Positions 1 through 9,501 are shown, numbered from the stretch's first letter. The stretch: DNA of 64,000 bases from Lacticaseibacillus jixianensis (GCF_003946485.1 NZ_RHOJ01000001.1:1-64000); one strand, 5' to 3'. A program made the numbers and translations. Notes: generated by a model from the sequence alone, not told the origin.

Positions 1-74
1 TAGTATACCTGTATTTTTTTGAGATTTCGAGTAAGTGTATTTAGTGTACTCAAAATCAAGTTCTGTTTCATATA

Positions 75-110
75 AAAGGCCAGTCCTTCGTTAAGGGGGG
101 GCTGGTCTTT
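75..110 (-). terminator. Rho-independent terminator after aspartokinase
   Basis: A 12-bp stem (AAAGGCCAGTCC with GGGCTGGTCTTT, containing G-T pairs) closes a 12-nt loop just beyond the aspartokinase stop codon. T-rich sequence lies on both sides, so it may stop transcripts from either direction. Bases 1-74 to its left hold no recognisable gene. Confidence 0.8.
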
Positions 111-113
111 CGT

Positions 114-1496
114 TTACCTTTCCGCGGCCGGGGCGGTCTGGCGCCGGCAGCTCAGCGCGTAGATCGCGCGCACCGCTGCGGCCGCCCTGGCGGTGGGCAC
201 GGTCAGCATGAGGCCGATCTTCGACGCCCCCTGGTTGATCACCGAGGGCTCGATGCCGGCGTCGGCCAGGGCGACCATGATGCGGGCGACCAGATCCGGT
301 CTTGCGTAGAGGCCCTCGCCAACCACCATGACAATGGCAAAATCCGGTAGCCACTCCAGCTCATCGGGATGGATCTGCGCGCGCACCTCGGCGGTGATTT
401 GGTCCTTGATCTGCGGCGTGAGCTGGTTTTCGTCAATGATCATGGTCAGGTCATCGATCCCGGAAGGCATGTGCTCATAGGACACTCCGTACTGGGCAAG
501 GATCTTCAGTAGTTTCAGGGTGAAGCCAACTTCCTGGTTGATCAGGTAGTGGTGCAGGTACAGGGCGGTGAAGCCCTTCTTGGCGGCGACGCCGGTGATG
601 TGATGGTGGTGCTGGACGTTTTTGGTGGGGGCGATGATGGTGCCCGGATCGTCCGGCGCGTTGGTGTTCTTAATGTTGACCCGAATGCCGGCCTCGATCA
701 CCGGGATCAGCGCCTCGTCGTTGAACACGGAAAAGCCTGCGTAAGCCAGCTCCCGCATCTCCCGATAAGTCAGGGTGTTGATGGCTCGCGGTTGCGCTAC
801 GATCCGCGGATCGGCGGCGTAGACCCAAGACACGTCGGTGAAGTTCTCATACAAGTCGGCGCCCAGGCCCTTGGCCAGGATCGACCCGGTGATGTCCGAG
901 CCGCCGCGCGGGAAGGTCAAGACATTGCCCGCCTCGTCGTACGCGTAAAAGCCGGGAACGACGATGACCGCGCCTTCGGGCACTGCAAACTGGGCGAGTG
1001 CGGTGTAGCTGTCCTCGTTCACCTGGGCCGCCCCGGGTTTGCCGGTCAGTGTGATGCCAAGGGCCTTGGGGCTGACAAAACGCGCGTTCATTCCCAGGTG
1101 CGTCATCACGGCGGCCACCAGCTGGGCGTTCATGTGCTCGCCTTGCGCCATGAATGCGGCCTTCAGGTACGCCACACCGGGGTAGGTGGCCTTGGCCAAC
1201 CGCTTTAGGTGCTGGCGCAGGTGCTCGACCACGTCGTCAGCGAGCCCGAAGTAGTGCTGAATCTCCGTGTAACGGGCCAAAATCACTTCGATCTGGGCCG
1301 CGGGATCCTGGCCTGCCAGCACCTGATCGGCCAGTTGCTTCAGGAGGTCGGTGACCTTGACGTCGCTTGGGCTGCGCTTGCCCGGGGCGGAGACCACCAC
1401 GACCTGCCTAGTCGGGTCCTGGCGAATGATGTGAATGACTTTTTCCAGCTGGGCGCCAGTGGCTAAGGACGAGCCGCCGAACTTGATGACTTTCAT
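114..1496 (-). CDS. lysC: Aspartokinase (AK III/YclM type)
   Basis: Phosphorylates L-aspartate, the first step toward lysine, threonine, methionine and diaminopimelate. The 460-residue protein opens with the kinase motif KFGGSSLA and has RGGSD and TDVSWVYAADPR in the catalytic half. The C-terminal part (about residue 300 on) looks like paired ACT regulatory domains, ending near NQGASKIGLML. Length fits monofunctional aspartokinases, and the LYENFTDV stretch is what I recall from the YclM class inhibited by lysine plus threonine (inference). The start at 1496 is preceded by GGAGAG; the 21 extra upstream residues of the longest frame do not resemble the family. It is divergent from the dap operon, has its own promoter and only a short leader, so it is not under the lysine riboswitch. 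Confidence 0.95.
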   Translation of the reverse strand: MKVIKFGGSSLATGAQLEKVIHIIRQDPTRQVVVVSAPGKRSPSDVKVTDLLKQLADQVLAGQDPAAQIEVILARYTEIQHYFGLADDVVEHLRQHLKRLAKATYPGVAYLKAAFMAQGEHMNAQLVAAVMTHLGMNARFVSPKALGITLTGKPGAAQVNEDSYTALAQFAVPEGAVIVVPGFYAYDEAGNVLTFPRGGSDITGSILAKGLGADLYENFTDVSWVYAADPRIVAQPRAINTLTYREMRELAYAGFSVFNDEALIPVIEAGIRVNIKNTNAPDDPGTIIAPTKNVQHHHHITGVAAKKGFTALYLHHYLINQEVGFTLKLLKILAQYGVSYEHMPSGIDDLTMIIDENQLTPQIKDQITAEVRAQIHPDELEWLPDFAIVMVVGEGLYARPDLVARIMVALADAGIEPSVINQGASKIGLMLTVPTARAAAAVRAIYALSCRRQTAPAAER

Positions 1497-1530
1497 GTTT
1501 CTCTCTCCGGTTTCTAATGAATTGGCTTCA

Positions 1531-1559
1531 ACATAACCAGAGCGCGCCGCCAATGTCAA
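1531..1559 (-). promoter_or_regulatory. Promoter of aspartokinase
   Basis: Read on the minus strand, a perfect -35 TTGACA (1554-1559), a 17-nt spacer and -10 TTATGT (1531-1536) lie about 35 nt before the start codon. The -35 is only 3 nt from the -35 of the divergent dap promoter. Confidence 0.75.
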
Positions 1560-1562
1560 GGG

Positions 1563-1591
1563 TTGACGCCATCAGATTTTAATTGTAGGCT
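1563..1591 (+). promoter_or_regulatory. Promoter of the dap operon
   Basis: -35 TTGACG (1563-1568), exactly 17 nt, -10 TAGGCT (1586-1591). Transcription would begin near 1598, just before the lysine riboswitch, so the whole aptamer is transcribed. Confidence 0.7.
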
Positions 1592-1613
1592 TGACCCAAT
1601 CACATACGAAACA

Positions 1614-1776
1614 GATAGAGGTTGCGGTCGCCATTAGTAACCTGCCCGAGCATGACACGTGCGAGGAAGGCAGGCCAAAGGGAACACCGCCGAAATCCTC
1701 ACCGCAGTGCACACGGTGAGCGGTTGGGCTGCTGGAGAACATCCGGCGGACTGTCGCAGAGATGCGGGGCGCTATC
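1614..1776 (+). promoter_or_regulatory. Lysine riboswitch (L-box)
   Basis: Aptamer that senses lysine in the nascent transcript. Conserved L-box blocks are visible in order: GATAGAGG at the 5' side, AGTAACCTG, AAAGGGAACACCGCCGAA, GGTTGGGCTG, GAACATCCGGCGGACTGTC, and GAGATGCGGGGCGCTATC at the 3' side. The closing P1 helix pairs GATAG (1614-1618) with CTATC (1772-1776). A terminator follows directly, so excess lysine should stop transcription before dapH. This is the known regulatory logic of L-boxes; the family call rests on the conserved core, not on a covariance search. Confidence 0.9.
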
Positions 1777-1797
1777 GTCAACGAATTGGACTATTTG

Positions 1798-1834
1798 ACG
1801 TCCATCTGGCGAGCGTTGCCGGATGGACGTTTTG
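1798..1834 (+). terminator. Riboswitch terminator (expression platform)
   Basis: ACGTCCATCTGGC (1798-1810) pairs with GCCGGATGGACGT (1818-1830), followed by TTTTG. A competing helix is possible between CGTCAA (1776-1781, touching the 3' arm of P1) and TTGACG (1795-1800, touching the 5' arm of the terminator), which would serve as antiterminator when lysine is low. Confidence 0.85.
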
Positions 1835-1854
1835 TATTCTAGGAGGAATCAGTT

Positions 1855-2571
1855 ATGGCTCAGGAATTCAACGCGGAACAGATCATTGATTACATTGCCA
1901 AGGCCCCTAAGACCACGCCGGTGCACGTCACGCTGGCGGCGGCGATGGCCAGCCTGTCCAAGGTCCCGGCCGGGGTGCAGGCCTTTTTCGACAGTAAAAC
2001 CGGACAGCTGTATGGCGATGCGGCGCTCATCTCGCCGTGGCTGGCCGCTAATCGCGCGGCGATCACGACGTTGCGGGTCGAAACGACGGGCCGCAACACG
2101 GGCGTGCCGATGCTGGACATCAGTCAGGTCAACGCCCGCATTGAACCGGGCGCGATCATTCGCGAGCACGTCACCATCGGCGATAACGCCGTGATCATGA
2201 TGGGTGCCATTATCAATATCGGTGCGAAAATCGGCGCGGGCACGATGATCGACATGGGGGCCGTCCTTGGCGGCCGCGCCACGGTCGGCAAGCACGCGCA
2301 CATCGGGGCCGGCGCCGTTTTGGCCGGGGTGGTGGAGCCTGCTAGCGCCACGCCGGTGATCATTGAGGATGACGTGCTGGTCGGGGCCAACGCCGTGGTG
2401 ATCGAAGGGGTGCACGTCGGCAAGGGTGCCGTCGTTGCGGCCGGGGCGATCGTCATCGATGATGTGCCGGCAGGTGCAGTGGTGGCCGGGGTCCCCGCCA
2501 AGGTGATCAAAATGAAGGACGCGAAGACCGCAAGTGAGACTGGCCTGATCGACGCGTTGCGCAAGCTGTAG
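1855..2571 (+). CDS. dapH: Tetrahydrodipicolinate N-acetyltransferase
   Basis: Acetylates tetrahydrodipicolinate in the acetylase branch of the diaminopimelate/lysine pathway (also named dapD in lactobacilli). The 238-residue protein has an N-terminal helical region (about 1-85) and then left-handed hexapeptide repeats such as IGDNAV, IGAKIG, IGAGAV and VGKGAV, which form a beta-helix that binds acetyl-CoA; such enzymes work as trimers. The start has an AGGAGG box 8 nt upstream. First gene after the L-box, 12 nt before the deacetylase, whose substrate chemistry confirms the acetyl rather than succinyl variant. Confidence 0.95.
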   Translation: MAQEFNAEQIIDYIAKAPKTTPVHVTLAAAMASLSKVPAGVQAFFDSKTGQLYGDAALISPWLAANRAAITTLRVETTGRNTGVPMLDISQVNARIEPGAIIREHVTIGDNAVIMMGAIINIGAKIGAGTMIDMGAVLGGRATVGKHAHIGAGAVLAGVVEPASATPVIIEDDVLVGANAVVIEGVHVGKGAVVAAGAIVIDDVPAGAVVAGVPAKVIKMKDAKTASETGLIDALRKL

Positions 2572-2583
2572 GAAGGCGAAACC

Positions 2584-3741
2584 ATGGCAGTTTTATCTGA
2601 AGCCGATTTGATCGCGGTGCGCCGCTCGCTGCATCGCATTCCGGAATTGGCGCTGCACGAGATCCAAACCCAGGCTTACATTGAAGAGTTCGTGAAGCAG
2701 CTGGACTGCGCCTGGCTCAGCGTCAAGCACGTTCCAGCAGTGCCGACCGCGCTGCTGGTGCGCCTTGAAGGCACCGCCCCGCGCCGCACGCTGGGTTATC
2801 GCACCGACATTGACGCGTTGCCGGTCGAAGAACAAACCGGCCTCCCGTTTGCCTCCAATCACCCGGGCGTGATGCACGCCTGCGGGCATGACGTGCACAT
2901 AACGGTGGCGCTGGGCATTCTGGCCTACTTTGCTGCGCATCAGCCAAAAGACAACCTGCTCTTCTTCTTTCAGCCGGCAGAGGAGGCTGAGTACGGCGGC
3001 AAGCGGGTGTACGACGCCGGCGCGTTTGCAGGCCGGTTCCGCCCGGACGAGTTTTACGCGCTGCACGACAACCCGGCCCTGCCGGCCGGCCAGATCGCCA
3101 CGCGCATGGGCACCCTGTTTGCGGGCACGACTGAGATCCACCTGACGTTCACTGGCAAAAGCGGGCACGCCGCTTTTCCCCAAAAGGCCAATGACGCCAT
3201 CGTGGCGGCCGCCGCGTTCGTGATGCAGGTGCAGACCATTGTGGCCCGCAACGTGGACCCCGTCCGCGGCGGGGTGGTCACGCTCGGGACGTTCCACGCC
3301 GGCACGATCGGCAACGTGATCGCGGGCAGTGCGCGGCTGGATGGCACGATCCGCGCGTTTCGCCAAGCCGACATCGAAATGATGCAGCAGCGCGTGCGCC
3401 AGATCGCCGAAGGGGTCGCCGCCACGTACGGCGTTCAGGCCGCTCTGAAGCTGATCCAAGGGGGCTATATGCCGGTCGAGAACGCCCCGAAGCAAACCGC
3501 CGACTTGATCCATTATATGAAGCACGCGCCGGCCGTTGATTTTGCCGAGGTGGCGCCGGCCATGACCGGCGAGGATTTCGGCTTTCTGCTTCAACAGTTT
3601 CCGGGCACCATGGTGTGGCTAGGGGTAAACGACCCGCAGCACAGTCTGCACGCGGCCAATTTCAGTCCGGACGAGGCCGCGCTCAAACCAGGCGTGGCCG
3701 CCTTGGTTGGCTTTTTGAAGCATCGGATGGAGGAAGAATAA
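2584..3741 (+). CDS. N-acetyldiaminopimelate deacetylase (M20 family)
   Basis: Removes the acetyl group from N-acetyl-LL-diaminopimelate (the YkuR role in Bacillus). The 385-residue protein has the M20 amidohydrolase fold: GYRTDIDALPVEEQTGLPF near residue 65, the metal-binding HACGHDVH near 97, and FFFQPAEEAEYGG near 122 with the metal/catalytic glutamates. A dimerisation domain occupies about 170-290. M20 proteins also include amino-acid amidohydrolases, but the place between dapH and dapA makes the DAP role the best reading. The stop TAA overlaps the ATG of dapA by one base, so the two are translationally coupled. Confidence 0.92.
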   Translation: MAVLSEADLIAVRRSLHRIPELALHEIQTQAYIEEFVKQLDCAWLSVKHVPAVPTALLVRLEGTAPRRTLGYRTDIDALPVEEQTGLPFASNHPGVMHACGHDVHITVALGILAYFAAHQPKDNLLFFFQPAEEAEYGGKRVYDAGAFAGRFRPDEFYALHDNPALPAGQIATRMGTLFAGTTEIHLTFTGKSGHAAFPQKANDAIVAAAAFVMQVQTIVARNVDPVRGGVVTLGTFHAGTIGNVIAGSARLDGTIRAFRQADIEMMQQRVRQIAEGVAATYGVQAALKLIQGGYMPVENAPKQTADLIHYMKHAPAVDFAEVAPAMTGEDFGFLLQQFPGTMVWLGVNDPQHSLHAANFSPDEAALKPGVAALVGFLKHRMEEE

Positions 3742-4625
3742 TGCTAGAAAATCACCCTATCTTAACGGCCCTGATCACGCCGTTTAACGCCCACGACGAG
3801 ATCGATTATCCCGCGTTGGATCGGCTCATTGAGCGCCTGCTGGTCGAGCACACCACGGGCCTTGTAGTCGGGGCGACCACGGGGGAATCACCGACCCTCA
3901 GCCGCGCGGAGAAGCTGGACTTGTTTGACCACGTCGGCGCCGTCTTGGCCGGCCGGGCCGCACTGATCGTGAACGTCGGGACCAACTCGACGCGGGAATC
4001 CGTGGCGTTTGCCAAGGAAGCGTCGGCAATTGCGGCCGTGACCGCGGTGCTAGCGGTCGTCCCTTACTACAGCAAGCCTGGGCAGGCCGGGATGATCGCC
4101 CACTTTCGGGCCATCGCCGACGCGTCCAGCAAGCCGGTCATCATTTACAACATTCCAGGCCGCTCGGTGGTCCAGCTGTCTAACGTGAGCCTTCAGACCC
4201 TCGCGCAGCATCCGAACATCAAGGGCGTCAAGCAGTGCACGACCGTTGAGGACCTCGCCTGGCTGGTGCAGCACCTGCCGCAGGACTTCGCGGTGTACAC
4301 CGGTGATGACGACCAGTTTGAAGCGGCGCTGAAGGTGGGCGCCCGCGGGGTTATCTCCGTCGCCTCGCACCTTTACGGCGACCAGATGCAGCAGGTGATC
4401 GATGACCTGCATGCCGGCGCCACCGCCGCTGCCGATGCGCAGATGGCTCGGCTGGTCCCGCGGATGCACGCACTGTTCGCCTACCCGTCGCCGGCGCCGG
4501 TCAAAATGGCGCTGAGCCGCCGCGGTGAGATTCAAAACCGGCTGCGCCTGCCGATGGTACCGCTGAATGACACCGAAACGCAGGTCGTGCTGGCAGCACT
4601 GGGTGAAACGGAGGACGAAAAATGA
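3741..4625 (+). CDS. dapA: 4-hydroxy-tetrahydrodipicolinate synthase
   Basis: Condenses aspartate semialdehyde with pyruvate. 294 residues, the usual DapA length. Visible motifs: GATTGESPTL near 45, YNIPGRS near 135 with the catalytic tyrosine, and the Schiff-base lysine in IKGVKQCTT near 163. The start at 3741 (sharing a base with the previous stop, behind GGAGGAAG) matches the family; the longer frame starting at 3615 lies inside the previous gene. The stop overlaps dapB by four bases (ATGA). Confidence 0.97.
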   Translation: MLENHPILTALITPFNAHDEIDYPALDRLIERLLVEHTTGLVVGATTGESPTLSRAEKLDLFDHVGAVLAGRAALIVNVGTNSTRESVAFAKEASAIAAVTAVLAVVPYYSKPGQAGMIAHFRAIADASSKPVIIYNIPGRSVVQLSNVSLQTLAQHPNIKGVKQCTTVEDLAWLVQHLPQDFAVYTGDDDQFEAALKVGARGVISVASHLYGDQMQQVIDDLHAGATAAADAQMARLVPRMHALFAYPSPAPVKMALSRRGEIQNRLRLPMVPLNDTETQVVLAALGETEDEK

Positions 4626-5368
4626 CGCAAGTGTTAATTGCCGGTGTGTTCGGTAAGATGGGCCAGCAGGTGGCGGCAATGATGACTGCCGCAAAGGACC
4701 TCACGATCGTCGGCGGCCTGGCGCCTGAGGCAACCGCCAAGCGCGCTTTTCCCGTTTTCACCAGCCTGGAGGAGATCAACGTTCAAGCTGACGTCTGGGT
4801 GGACTTCACCTTGCCCCAGGCGGCGGCCACCAACGCCGAGTACGCCCTGACCCACGGGATGAACGCGGTGATCGGCACCAGCGGGCTAAGCGAACAGACG
4901 CAGGCGCGCCTGGGCGAGGTGGCCAAAGCGGCCGGCGCCCGGCTGCTGATCGTGCCGAACTTTGCCATTTCGGCGGTGCTGATGATGCAGTTCGCCGCTA
5001 AGGCCGCCAAGTACTTCCCGGATGCCGAGATCGTCGAGGCGCACCACTCGGACAAGCTGGACGCCCCGTCTGGTACGGCCAAGGCGACGGCTAAGGTGAT
5101 TGCTGCGGCGCGCACCGAAAAGCCGCTAGCGCCGCACCAGGACGCCCCGGCGCGCGGTGAGTGGCTGGATGACGTACCGGTGCACGCGTTGCGCCTGCCG
5201 GGTTACGTCGCCCAGGAGGAAGTTCTGTTTGGTGCGGCGGGCGAAAGCCTGACCATCAAGCAAGTCTCGTTTGACCGGTCGAGCTTCATGGCCGGTGTGG
5301 CGCTGGCCGTGCGGCAGGTGCACACCCTGCCGGTGGGCCTGACCGTCGGCCTTGACGCATTGCTCTAA
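4622..5368 (+). CDS. dapB: 4-hydroxy-tetrahydrodipicolinate reductase
   Basis: Reduces the DapA product with NAD(P)H. The 248-residue protein begins with a nucleotide-binding GVFGKMGQQV loop and carries the DapB signature EAHHSDKLDAPSGTAK (about 140-155), which contains the catalytic histidine pair and substrate-binding lysine. It starts inside the end of dapA (ATGA overlap), with GGAGGACGAAA as ribosome binding site. A 24-nt gap with its own AGAAGGAAG box separates it from the aminotransferase. Confidence 0.97.
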   Translation: MTQVLIAGVFGKMGQQVAAMMTAAKDLTIVGGLAPEATAKRAFPVFTSLEEINVQADVWVDFTLPQAAATNAEYALTHGMNAVIGTSGLSEQTQARLGEVAKAAGARLLIVPNFAISAVLMMQFAAKAAKYFPDAEIVEAHHSDKLDAPSGTAKATAKVIAAARTEKPLAPHQDAPARGEWLDDVPVHALRLPGYVAQEEVLFGAAGESLTIKQVSFDRSSFMAGVALAVRQVHTLPVGLTVGLDALL

Positions 5369-5392
5369 CTTTATATAGAAGGAAGTCAGCTT

Positions 5393-6580
5393 ATGCCTGA
5401 ATTAAAACCAAGTCTCCAAGCCCTCGGCAATCGCCGGGTCGCAGCGGTGCCACCCAGCGCAATTCGCGCGGTGGACAACAAAATTTCATCGATCCCGGGA
5501 ATCATTAAGCTGACGCTGGGGGAGCCGGACTTTGCGGTGCCGGCCCACATTAAGCAGGCAACCACGGCGGCGATCGAGGCGGATTGGTCCCATTACGCGC
5601 CGTCGTTTGGGTACGCCAAGCTGCGTCAGGAAATCGCCGATTACCTGGCGACCACGTTTGACGCGCATTACGCCGCGCAAAGCGAAGTCGTCGTGACGGT
5701 CGGTGCCACCGAGGGCATCCATGCCGCGATCGCGGGGCTGTTCAACCCCGGCGACACGCTGATCATTCCGACCCCCACTTTTCCCCTGTATGAGACCGTT
5801 GCGGCCGTGGCCGGGCTGAACGTGGTGCGGGTCAACACCGCCCCCCAGTACCTGCTGACGGCGGAGCAGCTGAAAACGACGCTGGCGGCGCACCCGGACG
5901 CCAAGGGGCTGGTGCTGAATTACCCGAGCAACCCCACCGGCGCGACCTACACGCACGCCCAGCTGCGGGCCCTCGCGGCGGTGATCGCGGATACTGATCT
6001 ACTGGTGCTTTCCGATGAGATCTACGCCGAGCTCAGCTACGAGGCGCCGCACCTCAGCTTGGCCGCACTGTTGCCCAGCCAAACGGTGCTGATCTCCGGC
6101 CTGTCCAAGTCGCATGCCATGACCGGCTACCGCATCGGCTACCTGGCCGGACCCGCACCGCTGATGGCCCTGGCGGGGAAGATGCATCAGTTCATGGTCA
6201 CCACCGCGGCTAGCCCGATGATGAAGGCGGCCGAGGAGGCCCTCAGTCCGGCGGGCCGAGGGGATGCCGAAGCGATGAAAAAGGTTTACCGGCAGCGGCG
6301 CGACCTGATGATGGCGGCGCTCCTGCAAGCGGGTTTCACGGCGCCAAAACCAGCCGGGGCGTTTTACATTTTCGCCAAGCTGCCGGCCCAGTTTGGCACC
6401 GATGACGTGCAATTCGTGTACGACCTCGCGGCGGCCGGCAGGGTCGGGCTGGTGCCCGGGTCGGTGTTTGGACCCGGCGGGGAAGGTCACGTGCGGCTGT
6501 CGTACGCGGCGTCGACCGAGAATTTAACGGCAGCCGCCCGGCGCATTCAGCGCTTCGTTGCGGCAAAGGAGGAGCAGTAA
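5393..6580 (+). CDS. patA: Class I aminotransferase, probable N-acetyl-LL-DAP aminotransferase
   Basis: PLP-dependent aminotransferase of 395 residues. Motifs: TLGEPDF near the N-terminus, NYPSNPTGA (about 180), LSDEIYAEL, and [15 protein letters not shown] with the PLP lysine (about 237-250). In the acetylase pathway the one missing step between DapB/DapH and the deacetylase is transfer of an amino group to N-acetyl-2-amino-6-oxopimelate (PatA in Bacillus), and this gene sits exactly where that enzyme is expected. A general aromatic or aspartate aminotransferase cannot be excluded by motifs alone. Confidence 0.85.
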   Translation: MPELKPSLQALGNRRVAAVPPSAIRAVDNKISSIPGIIKLTLGEPDFAVPAHIKQATTAAIEADWSHYAPSFGYAKLRQEIADYLATTFDAHYAAQSEVVVTVGATEGIHAAIAGLFNPGDTLIIPTPTFPLYETVAAVAGLNVVRVNTAPQYLLTAEQLKTTLAAHPDAKGLVLNYPSNPTGATYTHAQLRALAAVIADTDLLVLSDEIYAELSYEAPHLSLAALLPSQTVLISGLSKSHAMTGYRIGYLAGPAPLMALAGKMHQFMVTTAASPMMKAAEEALSPAGRGDAEAMKKVYRQRRDLMMAALLQAGFTAPKPAGAFYIFAKLPAQFGTDDVQFVYDLAAAGRVGLVPGSVFGPGGEGHVRLSYAASTENLTAAARRIQRFVAAKEEQ

Positions 6581-6584
6581 GACA

Positions 6585-7673
6585 ATGGCAAAAGCGTATG
6601 TGGTGGCAATTTTAGGTGCGACCGGCGCGGTCGGCACGCGCATGATCGAACAACTGGAACAATCGACGATCCCGGTCAAAGAGATCCATCTCTTGGCGTC
6701 TTCCCGGTCGGCGGGTAAGACCCTGACCTTCAAGGGCCAGCCGGTGACGGTCGAAGAAGCCACGCCGGATTCTTTTAACGGCGTCGACTTGGTGCTGGCC
6801 TCCGCCGGCGGGGCGGTGTCGGCTAAGCTCTTGCCCGAGGCGGTGAAGCGCGGCGCTGTGTGCGTCGATAACACGTCGCATTTTCGCATGGATGACAGCG
6901 TGCCGCTGGTCGTACCCGAGGTCAATCCCGACGCGCTGAACCACCACAACGGCATCATCGCCGACCCTAACTGCTCGACCATTCAGATGATGATGGCGCT
7001 GGAGCCGGTGCGCCGTGCGTTCGGCCTGCGCCGCATCATCGTGTCGACTTACCAGGCGGCCAGCGGGGCGGGGCAAAGTGCCATCAACGAGCTTGAAGAC
7101 GAGGCCCAAGACTACTTGGCCGGCAAGCAGATGAGCGCGCGCGTCCTGCCGGTGAAAGGGGCCGCGCGCCACTACCCACTGGCGTTCAACCTGCTGCCGC
7201 AGATCGACGTCTTCGAGGAAGACGGCTACACGCATGAGGAGTGGAAGATGATCCACGAAACCAAGAAGATCATGCTGGGCGACAAGAATTCACCGGCCAT
7301 CAAGGTCACGGCCACCTGCGTGCGGGTCCCGGTGCCGATCGCGCACGGCGAGTCCGTGTGGTTCGAAGTGGGTGCGGGCAACACCCCGAGCGCCGATGAA
7401 CTGCGAGCGGTCATGGCCAAGTTCTCGGGGCTGGTCGTCCAAGACGACCCGGCCCACCAGGTCTACCCGCAGCCCATCAATGCGGCGGGTTCGCGCGCGA
7501 CCTTTGTCGGCCGGGTGCGGCCAGACCAAGAAACCCCAGGGGCGTACAACCTGTGGGTGGTGGCCGATAACCTGCTGAAGGGCGCGGCCTGGAACGCGGT
7601 GCAGATCGCTGAAGAACTGGTGGCGCGCGACCTGGTGCGCGTGCCGGCGGGGGCAGCGGCAAAGTTTTGTTAG
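6585..7673 (+). CDS. asd: Aspartate-semialdehyde dehydrogenase
   Basis: Makes aspartate semialdehyde from aspartyl phosphate with NADPH, linking aspartokinase to DapA. 362 residues; [12 protein letters not shown] is the nucleotide-binding loop, ADPNCSTIQ (about 130) contains the active-site cysteine, and [13 protein letters not shown] contains the catalytic histidine. The start at 6585 has AAAGGAGGAG inside the end of the previous gene; the nine extra residues of the longer frame overlap that gene and are not needed. Last gene of the operon, followed by a terminator. No dapF or lysA is present here. Confidence 0.96.
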   Translation: MAKAYVVAILGATGAVGTRMIEQLEQSTIPVKEIHLLASSRSAGKTLTFKGQPVTVEEATPDSFNGVDLVLASAGGAVSAKLLPEAVKRGAVCVDNTSHFRMDDSVPLVVPEVNPDALNHHNGIIADPNCSTIQMMMALEPVRRAFGLRRIIVSTYQAASGAGQSAINELEDEAQDYLAGKQMSARVLPVKGAARHYPLAFNLLPQIDVFEEDGYTHEEWKMIHETKKIMLGDKNSPAIKVTATCVRVPVPIAHGESVWFEVGAGNTPSADELRAVMAKFSGLVVQDDPAHQVYPQPINAAGSRATFVGRVRPDQETPGAYNLWVVADNLLKGAAWNAVQIAEELVARDLVRVPAGAAAKFC

Positions 7674-7677
7674 GCTA

Positions 7678-7713
7678 ATGGTCTGGGGCTGGCGGCAGCA
7701 CCGGGCCATTTTT
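7678..7713 (+). terminator. Terminator of the dap operon
   Basis: ATGGTCTGG (7678-7686) pairs with CCGGGCCAT (7701-7709, with G-T pairs), then TTTT. It ends the transcript that begins at the L-box. Confidence 0.8.
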
Positions 7714-7717
7714 GCGC

Positions 7718-7746
7718 TTGCGTGAAATTAAAAATTCGGGTACGCT
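7718..7746 (+). promoter_or_regulatory. Promoter of the ABC exporter operon
   Basis: -35 TTGCGT (7718-7723), 17-nt spacer, -10 TACGCT (7741-7746), 30 nt before the start codon of the first exporter gene. Confidence 0.55.
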
Positions 7747-7776
7747 AGTCGGACTAGGATTTTAAGGAGAAACAAA

Positions 7777-9501
7777 ATGAAAGTGCTTTTACCGTACCTG
7801 AAAAAATACCGCAAGGATGCCCTCATCGCCACGCTGGCGGTTCTCGTGCTCGTGTTTGCCACCCTGTGGCAGCCGCGGCTTTTGCAAACGGTGATGACGG
7901 CCATCATGGCCAAGGACCGGGCAGCGGTGTGGCAAAACGGCATCTGGCTGATTGTCCTCGCGGTGATCGGCATTGCCGGCGGGGTCGTCAACACGGTTTA
8001 TTCGGCGCGCCTGGCCCTGGGCGTGGCGACCGACCTGCGCGCTGACATCTACCGCCACGTGCAAACGTTTGCTTACGCGGACATTGAGACGTTCTCGGCG
8101 TCCAACCTGGTGGTGCGCATGACCAACGACGTGCAGCAGATCCAAGGCGCGGTGATGGCGGCGTTCCAACAGGTGACCCGCATCCCGCTGCTGTTCTTCG
8201 GGGCCTTGGCGCTGGCGTTGACCACGATGCCGCAACAGTGGTGGGTGATCCTCGCCATGCTGGTGATCATTGTGCTGGTGGCCGTGGTCGCCTTTCGGCA
8301 GATGAGCAGCCTGTTTGGGCAGACCCAGCAGCTGATCGAAAACGTCAACACCGTCGCACGCGAAAACCTGATGGGCATTCGCGTGGTCAAGTCCTTCGTG
8401 CAGGAGGACAACCAGATCAAGACTTTCGCCAAGCCCTCCGATGAGCTGCGCGATGTGACCACCCGCATCGGCGAGCTGTTCGCAGTGCTGATGCCGGCCT
8501 TTTTCCTGACCGCCAATGTGGCGATCGCCGGGTCGGTGTATTTGGTCGGCACCCAGGTCCTGGCGCACCCGGCGTACATCGCCGCGGTGTCCAGCTTCAC
8601 CTCGTACCTCGGCCAGATCTTGTTCGCCGTGATCAACGGGTCGTTCATCATGACCTTTGCGTCGCGCGCCTTCATCTCGATGGGGCGGGTGCGTGAGGTC
8701 TTCGATCACCAGCCCAGCATGCACTTTGCCCAAGGCCCTGCTAAACCGGTACGGGGGGACATCACCTTCGACCACGTCACCTTCACGTACCCGGGCGATG
8801 AGACGCCGACCTTGAAGGACGTGTCCTTTACCGTCCCTGCCGGCCAGATGCTGGGGATCGTCGGGGCGACAGGGTCAGGCAAAACGACCCTGGCCCAGCT
8901 GATCGCGCGCCTGTTTGACCCGGATTCCGGGCGGGTCCTGATCGGCGGCGTCGACGTGCGCGACCTGCCGGAGCAGACGCTGCGCGACGCGGTGGCGTTT
9001 GTGCTGCAGCGCTCGACCTTGTTTTCCGGGACCATTGCGCAGAACCTGCGCCAAGTGCAAAAAGAGGCGACGGCGGCTAGCATGCACCGTGCCGCGGAAA
9101 TCGCCCAGGCGGCCGAGTTCATCGAGCGGCTGCCGGAGACGTACGACGCGCCGGTCGAGGAGCGCTCTGCCAATTTTTCCGGCGGGCAAAAGCAGCGCCT
9201 CGCCATCACGCGCGGCGTGATCGCCGACCCGGAGATCCTGATCCTGGACGACGCGACCTCGGCTTTGGATGCCAAGTCAGAGAAGCTGGTGCAAGAGGCG
9301 CTGGATCGCGACTTGAAGCACACGACGACGGTGGTGATCGCCGAGAAGATCTCCTCGATCATCCGCGCCGATGCGATCCTCGTGCTTGACGGCGGCCGGG
9401 TCGTGGGCGAAGGCACCCACCAGGAACTCGTGCGCGAAAACGCTATTTATCAAGAAATTTATCAAACGCAGAAGGCCAAGGAAGGGAGGCTGCCGGCATA
9501 A
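7777..9501 (+). CDS. ABC exporter half-transporter, LmrC-like
   Basis: Type IV ABC half-transporter of 574 residues: six membrane helices (about 15-310), then an ATPase domain. Walker A is GATGSGKTT, the signature is NFSGGQKQR, Walker B is ILILDDATS, so the catalytic glutamate is replaced by Asp, and the switch position that is normally His is Glu (VVIAEKISS). These are the marks of the subunit carrying the degenerate ATP site in heterodimeric exporters such as LmrCD, BmrCD and TM287/288. The stop overlaps the next start by one base, supporting a 1:1 heterodimer. Substrate unknown; multidrug or peptide export is an inference from family. Confidence 0.9.
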   Translation: MKVLLPYLKKYRKDALIATLAVLVLVFATLWQPRLLQTVMTAIMAKDRAAVWQNGIWLIVLAVIGIAGGVVNTVYSARLALGVATDLRADIYRHVQTFAYADIETFSASNLVVRMTNDVQQIQGAVMAAFQQVTRIPLLFFGALALALTTMPQQWWVILAMLVIIVLVAVVAFRQMSSLFGQTQQLIENVNTVARENLMGIRVVKSFVQEDNQIKTFAKPSDELRDVTTRIGELFAVLMPAFFLTANVAIAGSVYLVGTQVLAHPAYIAAVSSFTSYLGQILFAVINGSFIMTFASRAFISMGRVREVFDHQPSMHFAQGPAKPVRGDITFDHVTFTYPGDETPTLKDVSFTVPAGQMLGIVGATGSGKTTLAQLIARLFDPDSGRVLIGGVDVRDLPEQTLRDAVAFVLQRSTLFSGTIAQNLRQVQKEATAASMHRAAEIAQAAEFIERLPETYDAPVEERSANFSGGQKQRLAITRGVIADPEILILDDATSALDAKSEKLVQEALDRDLKHTTTVVIAEKISSIIRADAILVLDGGRVVGEGTHQELVRENAIYQEIYQTQKAKEGRLPA

